Source of the DNA: Rubritalea squalenifaciens DSM 18772
GTDB lineage: Bacteria; Verrucomicrobiota; Verrucomicrobiia; Verrucomicrobiales; Akkermansiaceae
Assembly: GCF_900141815.1 (NCBI RefSeq)
Contig: NZ_FQYR01000005.1
Span: 372,001 to 436,000, forward strand
Direction: 5' to 3'
Length of the DNA stretch: 64,000 bases
Translations under genes and position numbers: made by a program
The notes under the pieces: generated by a model
The model's input: the letters and a program-made list of their open reading frames with translations, nothing else
The model's database searches: none
Told to the model about the DNA's origin: nothing
Part shown: positions 8,490-18,208 of the stretch, one piece after another
Numbering within the stretch: the first letter of the stretch is position 1
Layout: each line of letters opens with the position of its first letter

Positions 8490-11387
8490 TTAGTTTTTTG
8501 GGGCGATTTTCACCCTCATGACTCTGTCTTTAGTCAGGAATTTCTTGGCCAAAGAGTTAATCTCCTCCAGCTTAATGTTTTGGTAATCATTGTCACGGCT
8601 GCGGGCCCACTCCAGTTTGTCAGGGTACTGCTGTGACTGATCCATCACGGAGCCCAGCCAATAGGAATTCTGGCGAAGTGTCTTGGCGAGCATGGAAAGG
8701 CGTGGCTTCAAGGCTCTTTCCAGTTCGTCCTGTGTGGCTCCCTTCTCAGCAAATTCAGCCCCGAGCTCAACAATCACGTCAGTGACTTTCTTGCTGTTGA
8801 CTGGCTTGCCTGGGCTGTAGGCGAGCACGATACCCACATTCTTGAATGTGGTGGAAAGATCTGCCTGAGCACTCGGGCTGTAGGCTTCGCCTAGTTTTTC
8901 GCGAAGAGTTACACGTAGTCTATCAGACAAAATTTCCGAGAGGATGCCAGCGCGGCGAACTTTTTTGATGTCGCGGTCAGTGGCATCGTCAGCTTTCCAG
9001 AGAACGATGGAAACACCTGTGTCCAGTGTGCTGTCAAAGTTAAACTCTTTCTCCGCAGGTGTTTCTGGAGGGGTGATCACGTTTGCATCAGCAGTAAGTT
9101 CCTTGCCGCCCTTGCGCTCAGGAAGAGCTCCCAGGGTAGAGCAGAGGGCTTTCTCTAGAGTGGTCACATCAAAGTCCCCGACGATCGAAATTTCGAGAGG
9201 AGAGTTGTTGAGTTCTGGGGTAATCCAGTTTTTCACGTCCTCAGTGGTTAGGGCTTTGGCTTGTTCCATCTCAGGGAAGACGAAACGGCCGTCTTCACCG
9301 TGGAGCCAGCTGTTCATCTTGGCCATAGGGCCTGCCTGAGTGTGCTGGAGCTGGGCATAGATCTGTGGAAGTACCGCTTTGAACTGACGTTCAGCTTCCG
9401 GGCGGAACCCTGGATCCGTAAGATAAGCTGCCAAAAGCTGAAGCTGTAGCTCTAGGTCGTCTGGTGTCGTGCTACCGCCCAAGGTGAAGGAGTCATCGTC
9501 GATACCGAATCCTACGCCGCAATCCTTGCCTGCCAGGAGAGTCTTCAGATCTTCCGAGCTGTGCTTGCCGAGCCCGCCTGCGGTGAAGATAGAGCCAGCG
9601 AGAGTGTCCAGACCTGGTTTATCTTTTGGCATACCGAGCTTACCATTACCAAAGCGAGCGATCATGCTGATGCTGTGTTTGTCAAAGTCGGTCTTCTTGT
9701 AGTTGACCTTCACTCCATTGGAGAGAGTGAGTTGGTAAAGATCCAAGTCTTCAACATGCTTGGATTCTTTGATGGTGCCAGCCTTGCCAAAACTACTGTA
9801 GGCGAATTCGCCCAGCTCTTTTTCCTCAGGGGCATCCACTTTGTTTTCCTTGGCTTTAGCGTAGGTTTCCTTGAGAAGGTTTTCGGCGTTCTCGGGCGCG
9901 GACTTGCCGGAAAATACCAGAGTGACGTCATCGGTGCTCCAGAAGTCTTTGAATGCCTTGTGAACGGATTCCTTGGTCACCCCCTTGAGGTTTTCCTTGA
10001 GGATATCAAGGTCTGTTTCAGGGGTGGAGTAGACATAATCACCGTGAACGTGCTGTGCCAGGGAAGATGCGATGGCTGGTGATTTGCGGGTAGGGGCTGT
10101 CTCAACCTGTCGCTCGTAGGAATTGATCAAGTTTGCGACCACTTCGTCGATTTCTGACTGGGTGAAGCCGAACTCGTTGGCCTTGCGGAATTCGTTCTCC
10201 AGAACTGGCAAAGCTTTCTGCCAGTCGTCATTGGCGGCCGTTACCTCAATGGAGCCAAGCTCAAGTTCTCTGAAGAGCACGCTGCGGGAAGCTGAGCCAG
10301 AGACGATAGGTGAGTTCTCTTCCTTGGCAATCTTGCTGAAGCGGCGAGAGATGATGGAGTTAGCCACTGAGAGGGGCAGGTTGCCGGCTCTTTTCTCCTT
10401 GGTATCCACCTTGTAGTCATGCTTGGAGATACGGAGAAGGGAGACATCCGTACTGGTCAGTTCCTTGTCTGTAAATACTGCGGTCTGAAACCCTTTCTTT
10501 GTGGAAAGGTCGCCCAGTGATGGCTTAGGTCCTGGTTTCTCTGGGTTCTTGATGCCGCCAAAGATGTCTGTGATGCGCTGCTCTGCGGCGGCTACATCGA
10601 TGTCACCCACGAGGATGAAGGTCATCTTTTCAGGGGTGTAGAAGCGTGTGTAGAAATCCACAAAGCGTTCACGAGGCGCATTGGCAATTACCTCATCGGT
10701 GCCGATAGGAAAACGTTTGGCTAACAGAGATTTCGGGAGAAGCTCACTGAATTGCTTCTCCATCATGCGCAGGCCGATTGAGTCACGAGACGTTTTTTCT
10801 GAAGCGATCACGCCGCGCTCTTCATCGATTTCCTGATTGGTCAGGAGGGCGCCGTCAGCGAAGTCTCCCATCACGCCGTAGGCGAGATCCAAGGTAGATT
10901 TCTCGTTGTTAGGAAGATCGAGCATGTAGACAGTCTCGTCAAAGGAGGTGTAGGCATTGGCGTGGGCACCAAAGGCGATTCCCAGGCGCTGCATCTGCGG
11001 AATGAGTTTGGTTGCATCTGGGAAGTTCTTGGTGCCGTTGAAGACCATGTGCTCGAGGAAGTGGGCAACTCCACGCTGATCCTCGGCTTCGTTCAAGGAA
11101 CCTGCATCTACGTGGAGGCGCATGCTGACGCGGCCTGGAGGTAGCTGGTTTCTCTGGATGACATAGCGCATGCCGTTAGGGAGGGTGCCGTAGACGACTT
11201 TCTCATCCTGCTTGATGTCCGACATGTCATGAGCCCATTTGCGGGCTTTGCCTTCGGCCCGGCTGTCATCGGTCTTGGCCGATTCGAGGAGCTCAGTATT
11301 GGCTTGGCTCGTCTCTTTCTTGGCCAGAACCAGGCCGCCAACGGTGGCGATGCCCAGAGCGGCGATCAAGGGTGTAGATTTATTCAT
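8490..11387 (-). CDS. Secreted M16-family zinc metallopeptidase, two-lobed (965 aa)
   Basis: The N-terminus (MNKSTPLIAALGIATVGGLVLA) is a signal peptide or anchor. The inverted zinc motif H109-FLE-H113 (HFLEHMVFNGT) has its third ligand at Glu190 (DEERGVIASE), exactly the 77-residue spacing expected for pitrilysin/insulinase-type M16 enzymes. The usual four-domain array follows. The second half lacks an HxxEH motif and is the non-catalytic partner lobe. The length matches single-chain M16B/PqqL-like peptidases. It probably degrades peptides in the periplasm. It stands alone between two hairpins. Confidence 0.93.
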   Translation of the reverse strand: MNKSTPLIAALGIATVGGLVLAKKETSQANTELLESAKTDDSRAEGKARKWAHDMSDIKQDEKVVYGTLPNGMRYVIQRNQLPPGRVSMRLHVDAGSLNEAEDQRGVAHFLEHMVFNGTKNFPDATKLIPQMQRLGIAFGAHANAYTSFDETVYMLDLPNNEKSTLDLAYGVMGDFADGALLTNQEIDEERGVIASEKTSRDSIGLRMMEKQFSELLPKSLLAKRFPIGTDEVIANAPRERFVDFYTRFYTPEKMTFILVGDIDVAAAEQRITDIFGGIKNPEKPGPKPSLGDLSTKKGFQTAVFTDKELTSTDVSLLRISKHDYKVDTKEKRAGNLPLSVANSIISRRFSKIAKEENSPIVSGSASRSVLFRELELGSIEVTAANDDWQKALPVLENEFRKANEFGFTQSEIDEVVANLINSYERQVETAPTRKSPAIASSLAQHVHGDYVYSTPETDLDILKENLKGVTKESVHKAFKDFWSTDDVTLVFSGKSAPENAENLLKETYAKAKENKVDAPEEKELGEFAYSSFGKAGTIKESKHVEDLDLYQLTLSNGVKVNYKKTDFDKHSISMIARFGNGKLGMPKDKPGLDTLAGSIFTAGGLGKHSSEDLKTLLAGKDCGVGFGIDDDSFTLGGSTTPDDLELQLQLLAAYLTDPGFRPEAERQFKAVLPQIYAQLQHTQAGPMAKMNSWLHGEDGRFVFPEMEQAKALTTEDVKNWITPELNNSPLEISIVGDFDVTTLEKALCSTLGALPERKGGKELTADANVITPPETPAEKEFNFDSTLDTGVSIVLWKADDATDRDIKKVRRAGILSEILSDRLRVTLREKLGEAYSPSAQADLSTTFKNVGIVLAYSPGKPVNSKKVTDVIVELGAEFAEKGATQDELERALKPRLSMLAKTLRQNSYWLGSVMDQSQQYPDKLEWARSRDNDYQNIKLEEINSLAKKFLTKDRVMRVKIAPKN

Positions 11388-11500
11388 AGAATGCTAAAAT
11401 TGGTTTTATTGGCGTGAACAGTTACGATGCTAGCGATAATCACCTGCGGTTTTATCTAAAAGAGAGCGAAGAGTGAACATTATTCAGTCCATTCAGCCTG

Positions 11501-11536
11501 AAATAAAAAAGCACGTGCATGGAAGCACGTGCTTTT
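11501..11536 (-). terminator. Rho-independent terminator of the pseudopilin gene
   Basis: The 12-bp inverted repeat AAAAGCACGTGC with GCACGTGCTTTT (11507-11518 with 11525-11536) is followed on the minus strand by TT, A, TTT. It lies 31 bases past the pseudopilin stop. Confidence 0.75.
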
Positions 11537-11567
11537 GTGGATAAAGTAAATTCGGATAACTGGTACG

Positions 11568-12179
11568 TTACCAAGTAGTGATCGCGTGGTTTTCGTTCCA
11601 GTCAGAGTAGTTCCAGTCTTCGTTGGCACCTGGAGAGGCGGCGATGGCGCTTTCTCCACGGATCGTAAGGTTAGCACCGTTTCTGTCTTTGCTGATTTTC
11701 TGATGGATTTCCATTGGGCTCAGCTCTTTGTCATAATCATAGTCGATCAGGACTTCGAATGGGCTGCCAAATGGATCCCAGAGCGCGACAGGTTTGTCGC
11801 CGCTGTATTCAAGGCCGTTGGTCTTTTTGTCAGTTTGTCTGACGTTAAAATAGGCAGTGCTCTTGGTGTTTACCTCGTCTTCACCACCGACGAGAACATT
11901 GAGCAAGTCGCCGCCAAGGTTGAGGACATACTTGGTGTCGCTATCTGGGGCTGATTCGTTGGCTGGGTAAGGAAGGTAATCGTAATCTTTCTCAAAACTC
12001 TCAATCGAGAATACGAGGTCTTTAGCCATCTTTTGACCTTCGGTGACTCTGGCGTTTCTCATAATTGCGTTCACACCAGGAATGGAAATAGCTGCCAATG
12101 CGGCAATGATGGCAATAACGACGAGAAGCTCGACAAGTGTGAATCCCTTGCGGCTACGTGGATGGATTGGATTTTTCAT
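11568..12179 (-). CDS. Type II secretion/type IV pilus-like pseudopilin (203 aa)
   Basis: A prepilin signal is clear: basic leader, then cleavage after Gly12 before Phe13 with Glu at mature position 5 (KG/FTLVELLVVIAIIAALAA), followed by a hydrophobic helix. The globular part (about residues 40-203) is Asp/Asn-rich with a DPFGSPFEVLIDYDYDKEL segment, resembling the calcium-site region of GspG-type major pseudopilins. No secretion or pilus assembly genes are beside it, so it is an orphan member as commonly seen in Verrucomicrobia/Planctomycetes. Its partners are unknown. Confidence 0.88.
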   Translation of the reverse strand: MKNPIHPRSRKGFTLVELLVVIAIIAALAAISIPGVNAIMRNARVTEGQKMAKDLVFSIESFEKDYDYLPYPANESAPDSDTKYVLNLGGDLLNVLVGGEDEVNTKSTAYFNVRQTDKKTNGLEYSGDKPVALWDPFGSPFEVLIDYDYDKELSPMEIHQKISKDRNGANLTIRGESAIAASPGANEDWNYSDWNENHAITTW

Positions 12180-12483
12180 GTTTTCTAGAAGACCGTAAGT
12201 CGGTGCTCTTACGGTATGATGGTTGTAGGTTTATGTATTTGATGAGCTTTTAATCTTTCTCAGGCAAGGCTGAAAGTGACTTGTCTGATCTTGATTGAGA
12301 GCTGCTTGATTGGGATTAGGCAGTATGAATGGCAGGAAATTTCTCAGGCTGCAATCTCACTTTCAGGGAAAATACCCCTGTTGAGGTGACATTGTGCATA
12401 CAATAAATGTATCACGCTCAATACCTGGTGGCAATGTGAAAACTTCTATTGCCGAGACTCGTTAGACGAGTCAGCATGGGGAT
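12180..12483. other. Intergenic region between divergent pseudopilin and rnr genes (304 bp)
   Basis: It contains no convincing gene. It must hold the promoters of both divergent genes, but I see no confident -35/-10 pair. Visible elements are an A/T-rich dyad ATTG-TGCATA-CAAT near 12391-12404 and the short hairpin listed separately just before rnr. Confidence 0.5.
12456..12472 (+). promoter_or_regulatory. Short hairpin just upstream of the rnr start
   Basis: Perfect 6-bp stem GACTCG/CGAGTC with a 5-base loop, ending 11 bases before the rnr ATG at 12484. It is close enough to the GGGG-type ribosome binding site (12478-12481) to affect initiation. Regulation is inferred only from position. Confidence 0.3.
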
Positions 12484-14724
12484 ATGGAGAAACTGAGGAG
12501 TCGTATTATCAAGCTGATGCAATCCAAGAACTATCAGCCGATGAATAAGTCAGAATTGGCAAGAAAGTTACAGATTCCCAGTGATGAACGCTCGAAGATG
12601 CGCAGTGTGCTACGTAAGCTGGAGAGCGAGGGGGAGATTAGCATGGGTAAGAAAGCCCGTTTTGAGCTGCGTAAAAACAGGAAATCTCATTTAGTGGGTA
12701 CACTGAAGTTTCATCCTAAAGGATTTGCCTGGGTCTACTTGGATAAGCGCAATCAAGGCAACATCGATAGTGGTTTTGAGATGGATAAGAACGATCGGGT
12801 CAAAGTCTCTCCGCGACATACGGGAGTGGCGATGGATGATGATCGTGTGGAGGTCAAAGTGGAGCGTACAGGCCCGCCGGAGTGGGTGCAGCATGTTAAC
12901 CGACGTCGCGGAGGGAAGCATGTGAAGGGTAAAAAAGGCAAGGGAGCCCCGAAGCCTAAGGTCTCGGAGGACGAGTACCGCGATGAAGCCAGTGGTCGAG
13001 TGGTGAAAATCTTGGAGCGGCGGAATCCGATCTTCATCGGCACTTATCTGGAGAAACGTAAGTTCAAGTTTGTGCAACCGGAGAGCGAGAATCTTCCTGG
13101 TACCGTTGAGTTAAGTGAACCTACCGCTGCCAAAAGTGGTCAAGTAGTCGCCGTGGAGATGCTGGACTGGTCTAACCGTGATGCCATGCCTGTGGGGCGG
13201 GTGACCAAAGTGCTTGGTTGGCCCGATGATCCCGGTGTCGACATCATTTCCGTCATTCACAAACACGGACTTCAGACTGATTTCCCGGATGCTGTCCAGA
13301 AAGAGGCGGCATCGGTCCCTGAAGTGTTGCCCGAGGATGAAATTGCTCGCCGTGAGGATTGGAGAAAGGAGCTGATCGTGACTATCGACCCAGGTGACGC
13401 GAAGGATCATGATGATGCCGTGGTTGTCAGGCCTTTGAAGGATGGCTGGGAGCTGGCCGTGCACATTGCTGATGTGTCTCACTATGTGAAGCCGGGGTCG
13501 GCATTGGACCTGGAAGCGGAGAAGCGCGGGAATAGCACCTATCTCGTGGACCGGGTGATTCCCATGCTGCCGGAGAAACTCTCCAATAATATGTGCAGTT
13601 TGCGCCCGGAAGTGGATCGATTGACGAAATGTGCCGTGATGCGCTTTGATCAATCTGGCAAGCGTATCAAAGCGCGCTTTTGTGATGCGGTCATTCACAG
13701 TAAGGCCAAGCTCTCCTACGAAGAGGCCCAGGAGATGATGCAGGGGCGAGAGGATGGCGGCAAAATAGGCGCTAGCCTCCGCGAGGCTTGGAAGCTAGCG
13801 GCGGTCCTGCGTAAACGCCGCTTTGATCATGGCTCACTGGATCTCGACATGCCAGAGGTTAGGGTGGTGCTCGATGAGACCACCAAGAAGCCCGTTGGTA
13901 TCCGAAAAGTGGATTATGACGAGAGTCACCAGATGATTGAAGAGTTCATGCTGGCAGCGAACGAGGCGGTGGCCGTGGAGCTGAAGATGCAGCGTAGGAA
14001 TGCTATTTTCCGGGTGCATGAAGATCCGGATGCTGACAGGCTTTATGAGTTTGCTGAACTGGCGCGTATTCATGGTTTCCGGGCCGGGGATTTAACCAAT
14101 AAGAAGCATGTCCAGGAATTGCTGAAAGCAGCCAAAGGTAGTCCTTTGGAGCAGTCGATCAAATTGGGTTTGCTAAAAAGCCTGAAGAGGGCGGCATACG
14201 GTACAGAGAGTCTGGGGCATTATGGTTTGGCTAAAATGGACTATTGTCACTTCACCAGTCCTATCCGCAGGTATGCTGACTTGATAGTACACCGGGCCTT
14301 GCAAGGGGTTCTTGTCAACAGGCCGGAGAAGCCGGATAGGGTGCCGAAAATGGCCATCCTGGAAGACGTGGCTCAGCACATATCGGATACAGAGCGTAAG
14401 AGTGCCGAAGCGGAGAATGAATCCAAGAAGATGAAGATGATGGAGTATTTGCTGAATCTCACCCGTGAGAGCAATCCTCCGGTCTTTGAGGGGATCATCA
14501 CGGATGTGGTACGTATGGGGCTTTTCGTAGAGATTCTCGACATGCAAGTGAAAGGGCTCGTAAAAGTGATGGATTTCCCTCGTGGCGATTGGAGGCTGGA
14601 AATGCATGCCATGCGCTACTCAGGAGGTAAGGGGAAGGAATTGGCTATTGGTCAAAAGGTGCCTGTGCAGATCTCCCGGGTGGACATCGAGCAGCAGTTG
14701 GTTGACTTCAAAATTGTTGTCTAA
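12484..14724 (+). CDS. rnr: Ribonuclease R (3'-5' exoribonuclease)
   Basis: RNase II/R family exonuclease that processively degrades structured RNA. The order is an N-terminal winged helix (about 1-65), cold-shock/OB domains, an RNB catalytic domain with TIDPGDAKDHDDA near residue 300 (the Asp cluster for Mg2+) and HFTSPIRRYADLIVHR near 590, then a C-terminal S1 domain (FEGIITDVVRMGLFVEI). At 746 residues it is slightly shorter than E. coli RNase R because the Lys-rich tail is missing. A basic low-complexity linker (RRRGGKHVKGKKGKG, about residue 140) replaces part of the OB region. It is followed 36 bases later by a small lipoprotein gene. Confidence 0.95.
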   Translation: MEKLRSRIIKLMQSKNYQPMNKSELARKLQIPSDERSKMRSVLRKLESEGEISMGKKARFELRKNRKSHLVGTLKFHPKGFAWVYLDKRNQGNIDSGFEMDKNDRVKVSPRHTGVAMDDDRVEVKVERTGPPEWVQHVNRRRGGKHVKGKKGKGAPKPKVSEDEYRDEASGRVVKILERRNPIFIGTYLEKRKFKFVQPESENLPGTVELSEPTAAKSGQVVAVEMLDWSNRDAMPVGRVTKVLGWPDDPGVDIISVIHKHGLQTDFPDAVQKEAASVPEVLPEDEIARREDWRKELIVTIDPGDAKDHDDAVVVRPLKDGWELAVHIADVSHYVKPGSALDLEAEKRGNSTYLVDRVIPMLPEKLSNNMCSLRPEVDRLTKCAVMRFDQSGKRIKARFCDAVIHSKAKLSYEEAQEMMQGREDGGKIGASLREAWKLAAVLRKRRFDHGSLDLDMPEVRVVLDETTKKPVGIRKVDYDESHQMIEEFMLAANEAVAVELKMQRRNAIFRVHEDPDADRLYEFAELARIHGFRAGDLTNKKHVQELLKAAKGSPLEQSIKLGLLKSLKRAAYGTESLGHYGLAKMDYCHFTSPIRRYADLIVHRALQGVLVNRPEKPDRVPKMAILEDVAQHISDTERKSAEAENESKKMKMMEYLLNLTRESNPPVFEGIITDVVRMGLFVEILDMQVKGLVKVMDFPRGDWRLEMHAMRYSGGKGKELAIGQKVPVQISRVDIEQQLVDFKIVV

Positions 14725-14760
14725 GGGGATGTCCTTTGTAGCGTTTATGCTAGGAGAAGT

Positions 14761-15201
14761 ATGAAGCAGATATTGAGACAGATAAGTTTGTTGGCGGCTT
14801 TCCTCATGCTCACCGCCTGTGGGAGCAAGGTGCAGCCTACTCAGCTAGCCGATCAGATTCTGGCAAAGTACGTCGACATGGCGGAGGCTTTGAGTTCGGT
14901 AAAAGATGCTGAGTCGGCTGGTGAGGCTGCGGTGGAAATCACCAAGATTGGAGATGATCTGCTACAGATAGCTGAACAGGCAGAAGACCTGGATGAAGTG
15001 ACTGCAGAGCTCAGGCAGAGAAACCGTGCTGAATACATCAAAGTCATGGATAGGCTCTTGTACGCAAAGGATCAACTGGGGCGCCGTGTGGCGGATGATC
15101 GGGAGGCCATGCAAATCTTGGTGGCTGCCATGGAGGAGTTTGAAGCCAAGGAATCTAGCATGGAGCCCTTGTTTGCATTGCTAGGCTTGCGTGTCGATTA
15201 G
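14761..15201 (+). CDS. Small lipoprotein of unknown function (146 aa)
   Basis: The lipobox LTAC at residues 17-20 (after a Leu-rich signal) marks it as a lipid-anchored protein. The remaining 125 residues are predicted to be helical, with charged amphipathic segments and no catalytic motif. It follows rnr on the same strand by 36 bases and could be read through from it. I do not recognise a family. Confidence 0.75.
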   Translation: MKQILRQISLLAAFLMLTACGSKVQPTQLADQILAKYVDMAEALSSVKDAESAGEAAVEITKIGDDLLQIAEQAEDLDEVTAELRQRNRAEYIKVMDRLLYAKDQLGRRVADDREAMQILVAAMEEFEAKESSMEPLFALLGLRVD

Positions 15202-15375
15202 GCCAAAAAGACACGGATCTGCAGAAATTGGTATAGCTTGGAAACCATGTCTATCTAGGTGCAAAGTGGGCCACGCTGTGTTAAATATATAGAGCGTGTG
15301 CGTGTTTTGTACGATGACAAAAAAAACTAGGTGAAAAGGCATAGTTCCCACTTGGCTAGTTGGGAGCGTTAGGCA

Positions 15376-16923
15376 ATGGTGTCCGCAGCAATGAGCAATC
15401 CTTTCAGAGAAGACCTTGTATCCCGTTCCAGAGCGGAGGCATGTTCCGTAGTTATTTTTGGAGCTACTGGCGACCTTACGCACCGCAAGCTCGTGCCTGC
15501 GCTTTACAATCTAGCTGTGGACGGAGAATTGCCTCCAGGTGTGAAGATTATTGGTTTCGCGCGCCGTGATAAGAGTGATGCTGTATTCCGTGAGGGACTT
15601 GCAGAACTCAATCGTGAAGTTTCCCGCAATGGGCACGATGAAGCGATCTGGGCAGACTTCGAGCAGACCGTGCACTACCATCAGAGTGAATTTACTGATT
15701 TGGATGGCTACAAGCGTCTGGCCGAGAGACTGGATGAAATTGATCGTGATCGTGGTGGTAAAGGTAACCGCCTCTTTTACATTGCAAGTGCCCCTGAATT
15801 CTTTGACGAGATTCTTGAGAATCTCAAGGCTGCGGGCTTGAACCAAGCCGCTGACGGCTGCTGGGCGCGTGTGATCGTGGAGAAGCCATTTGGTACAGAC
15901 CTGCCATCAGCCCAACATCTCAATCAGGTGGTAAATCACACCTTTGAGGAGAAAGATACCTACCGTATCGACCACTATCTCGGTAAAGAGACAGCCCAGA
16001 ACATCATGGTGCTGCGCTTTGCTAATTCCATTTTTGAACCACTCTGGAACAATCAGCACATTGACCAGATCCAGATTACCTGTGCCGAGCACCTTGGTAT
16101 GGAGGGTGGCCGTGGTGGCTACTATGACAAGGCTGGAGCCCTGCGTGATATGATTCAGAACCACCTCTTGCAGCTTCTCAGCCTAGTGGCCATGGAGCCG
16201 CCGACAGACCTGAGTGCCGACGGTGTTCGCGATGAAAAAGTAAAGGTCCTGCGTTCCATGAGACAGTGGGATACGCCTGAACTCGTGAATGAAAATGTGG
16301 TTCGCGGCCAATATGCTGCGGGGCATGTGGACGGCAAGTCTGTGGTTGGTTATCGTGAGGAAGATCGCGTGGACCCTGAGTCTATGACCGAGGCCTATGT
16401 GGCCCTGCGCGTGATGATTGATACTTGGCGTTGGAGTGGTGTGCCATTCTACGTGAGAATGGGTAAACGTCTTCCGAAGAAGGCCACGGAGATCTCCATA
16501 CACTTCAAGTCTCCACCGAATGTACTTTTCAATGCCATCCCTGGTGCCGCTACCGGTGGTAACGTGCTGGTGATACGTATTCAGCCAGACGAGGGTATTT
16601 CCCTCCGTATGGTATCTAAACTGCCGGGGGCAAGTCTCCGCTTGGAGCCGGTGAAAATGGATTTCCATTATTCAACAAGCTTTGGCAAAGGCAGTCCAGA
16701 AGCCTACGAGCGCTTGCTGCTTGATGCGATGGCTGGTGATGCGACCCTCTTTGCTCGTCGTGACGAGGTGGAGGAAGCTTGGAAATTTATCGACCACATC
16801 GAGCGTGCCTGGCACGAATCCAGCAATGCGCCCGAAATGGCGGAGTACACAGCTGGTAGCTGGGGGCCGAAGGCGGCAGATGAACTTCTGGAGAAATCAG
16901 GTCACACCTGGAGAAGACTCTAA
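15376..16923 (+). CDS. zwf: Glucose-6-phosphate 1-dehydrogenase
   Basis: First enzyme of the oxidative pentose phosphate pathway, making 6-phosphogluconolactone and NADPH. The NADP loop GATGDLTHRK is at residues 29-38 and the active-site signature RIDHYLGKE at 197-205. About 515 residues is the normal length. ATG codons at 15376 and 15391 are both possible starts, and neither has a strong ribosome binding site. opcA follows 18 bases downstream, an arrangement shared with cyanobacteria and actinobacteria, so the two act together. Confidence 0.97.
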   Translation: MVSAAMSNPFREDLVSRSRAEACSVVIFGATGDLTHRKLVPALYNLAVDGELPPGVKIIGFARRDKSDAVFREGLAELNREVSRNGHDEAIWADFEQTVHYHQSEFTDLDGYKRLAERLDEIDRDRGGKGNRLFYIASAPEFFDEILENLKAAGLNQAADGCWARVIVEKPFGTDLPSAQHLNQVVNHTFEEKDTYRIDHYLGKETAQNIMVLRFANSIFEPLWNNQHIDQIQITCAEHLGMEGGRGGYYDKAGALRDMIQNHLLQLLSLVAMEPPTDLSADGVRDEKVKVLRSMRQWDTPELVNENVVRGQYAAGHVDGKSVVGYREEDRVDPESMTEAYVALRVMIDTWRWSGVPFYVRMGKRLPKKATEISIHFKSPPNVLFNAIPGAATGGNVLVIRIQPDEGISLRMVSKLPGASLRLEPVKMDFHYSTSFGKGSPEAYERLLLDAMAGDATLFARRDEVEEAWKFIDHIERAWHESSNAPEMAEYTAGSWGPKAADELLEKSGHTWRRL

Positions 16924-16941
16924 CGCGGATAGACGATCACT

Positions 16942-18006
16942 ATGGCAGATACTCTAAATACAGCTGACTTGGGCATGGAGGTATCCATCGGCTCCATTGA
17001 CAAGGAGTTGAGAAAGCTCTGGGAAGCTGATGATGCGCGTACGAATGCGTCTCTGATTAACTTTGCGGTTTATTCTGAGGATGCGAACGCGCTGGCTGCG
17101 AATTCTGATATCGTTCGCGAGATTACTCGCGAGCATGCCTGCAGGGCCATCCTGATCGGGATTGATCGCAAGGCGGCAGATACTTCCATCCGTGCTTGGA
17201 TCACGGCACATTGCCATCTGGCGCACGGCCGTAAGTCCATCTGCTGTGAGCAGCTGGCTTTTCATTTGACTGGCAAGGCGATCGGTCGTCTGCGAAATAC
17301 CGTATTTTCACACCTGAATAGTGATCTGCCATTGGTGTTCTGGTGGCAGGGCGAGCTCTCCGAGCGCTTCAATGAGAGGCTCTATAGTCTGATTGACCGC
17401 CTCGTAGTCGACAGTTCTCAGTGGGAGGACCCTCAACAGCAGTTTGGCATGATTCAAGCTGCTATGAAGGATAGCCCGCTGGTGGTACAGGATCTATCCT
17501 GGACGCGTACCTACCATTTCCGTCTCGCCGTCGCAGCTTTGTATGATGATCCTGTTTTACAGGACACGCTTCTGGCTATCCAGAAGGTCAAAATTACCTG
17601 CCACCCTGACAATCAGGCCTCAGGTCTTCAGTTGCTTGCCTGGCTGGCCGTGCAGGCTGGCTGGAAACTTTCCAAGGATTTGGTCAGTGATGGATGTGCG
17701 AACAGCTTCCGTTTTGAGAAGTCCAATGGAGAACTGCTTGATGCATGCTTGATGCTGGATGAGCATTCAGCCCAAGTGGGTGAACTGGAGATCTTGTCTC
17801 CTGGAGTTCATGTCAAGGTCAGCAAGGAAAAGGGCTCCAGTCTGCTCAGTCAGTATCTGGAGGTGGAAGGGCACCGTGTGGAGGCTCATGCTCCGGCGGA
17901 TAGCGAAAAGGTGGAGGAACTCGTGGCGGACCAATTGTCCCGTGGCGGCAAAAATTCCCTCTTCCGCAAAGTTCTTCCCCAGTTCCTAGAGTTGCTTGAT
18001 AGTTAA
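16942..18006 (+). CDS. opcA: Glucose-6-phosphate dehydrogenase assembly protein OpcA
   Basis: It matches the OpcA family by its length (354 residues), by the FWWQGELSERFNERLYSLIDRLVVDSSQW-type core near residues 130-160, and by its position directly after zwf. In cyanobacteria OpcA assembles and activates G6PDH and is linked to thioredoxin control. This protein has several Cys residues, including a CC pair near residue 99, so redox control is possible but not shown. It has no catalytic motif of its own. Confidence 0.88.
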   Translation: MADTLNTADLGMEVSIGSIDKELRKLWEADDARTNASLINFAVYSEDANALAANSDIVREITREHACRAILIGIDRKAADTSIRAWITAHCHLAHGRKSICCEQLAFHLTGKAIGRLRNTVFSHLNSDLPLVFWWQGELSERFNERLYSLIDRLVVDSSQWEDPQQQFGMIQAAMKDSPLVVQDLSWTRTYHFRLAVAALYDDPVLQDTLLAIQKVKITCHPDNQASGLQLLAWLAVQAGWKLSKDLVSDGCANSFRFEKSNGELLDACLMLDEHSAQVGELEILSPGVHVKVSKEKGSSLLSQYLEVEGHRVEAHAPADSEKVEELVADQLSRGGKNSLFRKVLPQFLELLDS

Positions 18007-18110
18007 GCTGGTCTTAAATTATCTCTCTGATTATCAATGGTCTGCGGGCTGTTGTGGTGTCTGGTCAAGAAGTGGGCAGGCTGCAGCCGTGAAAAAAATA
18101 GTTTGCAGGT

Positions 18111-18140
18111 TTGACATCAGGGGGAGGGACAAGGTTAATT
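18111..18140 (+). promoter_or_regulatory. Candidate sigma-70-type promoter of the proline-rich protein gene
   Basis: A perfect -35 TTGACA at 18111-18116 is followed after 18 bases by TTAATT at 18135-18140. It is about 70 bases upstream of the ATG at 18209. The -10 match is imperfect. Confidence 0.4.
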
Positions 18141-18208
18141 GTTAATACCTTTTATGTGGGAAGATTCCATTCCTGCCAATCTACACACCTAACGAAACCC
18201 ATCGAAGG

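Noticed and set aside
13111-13698. 195-residue minus-strand open frame inside rnr
   Set aside because: Lies opposite the RNB catalytic domain of RNase R; His/Arg-rich composition typical of an antisense reading.
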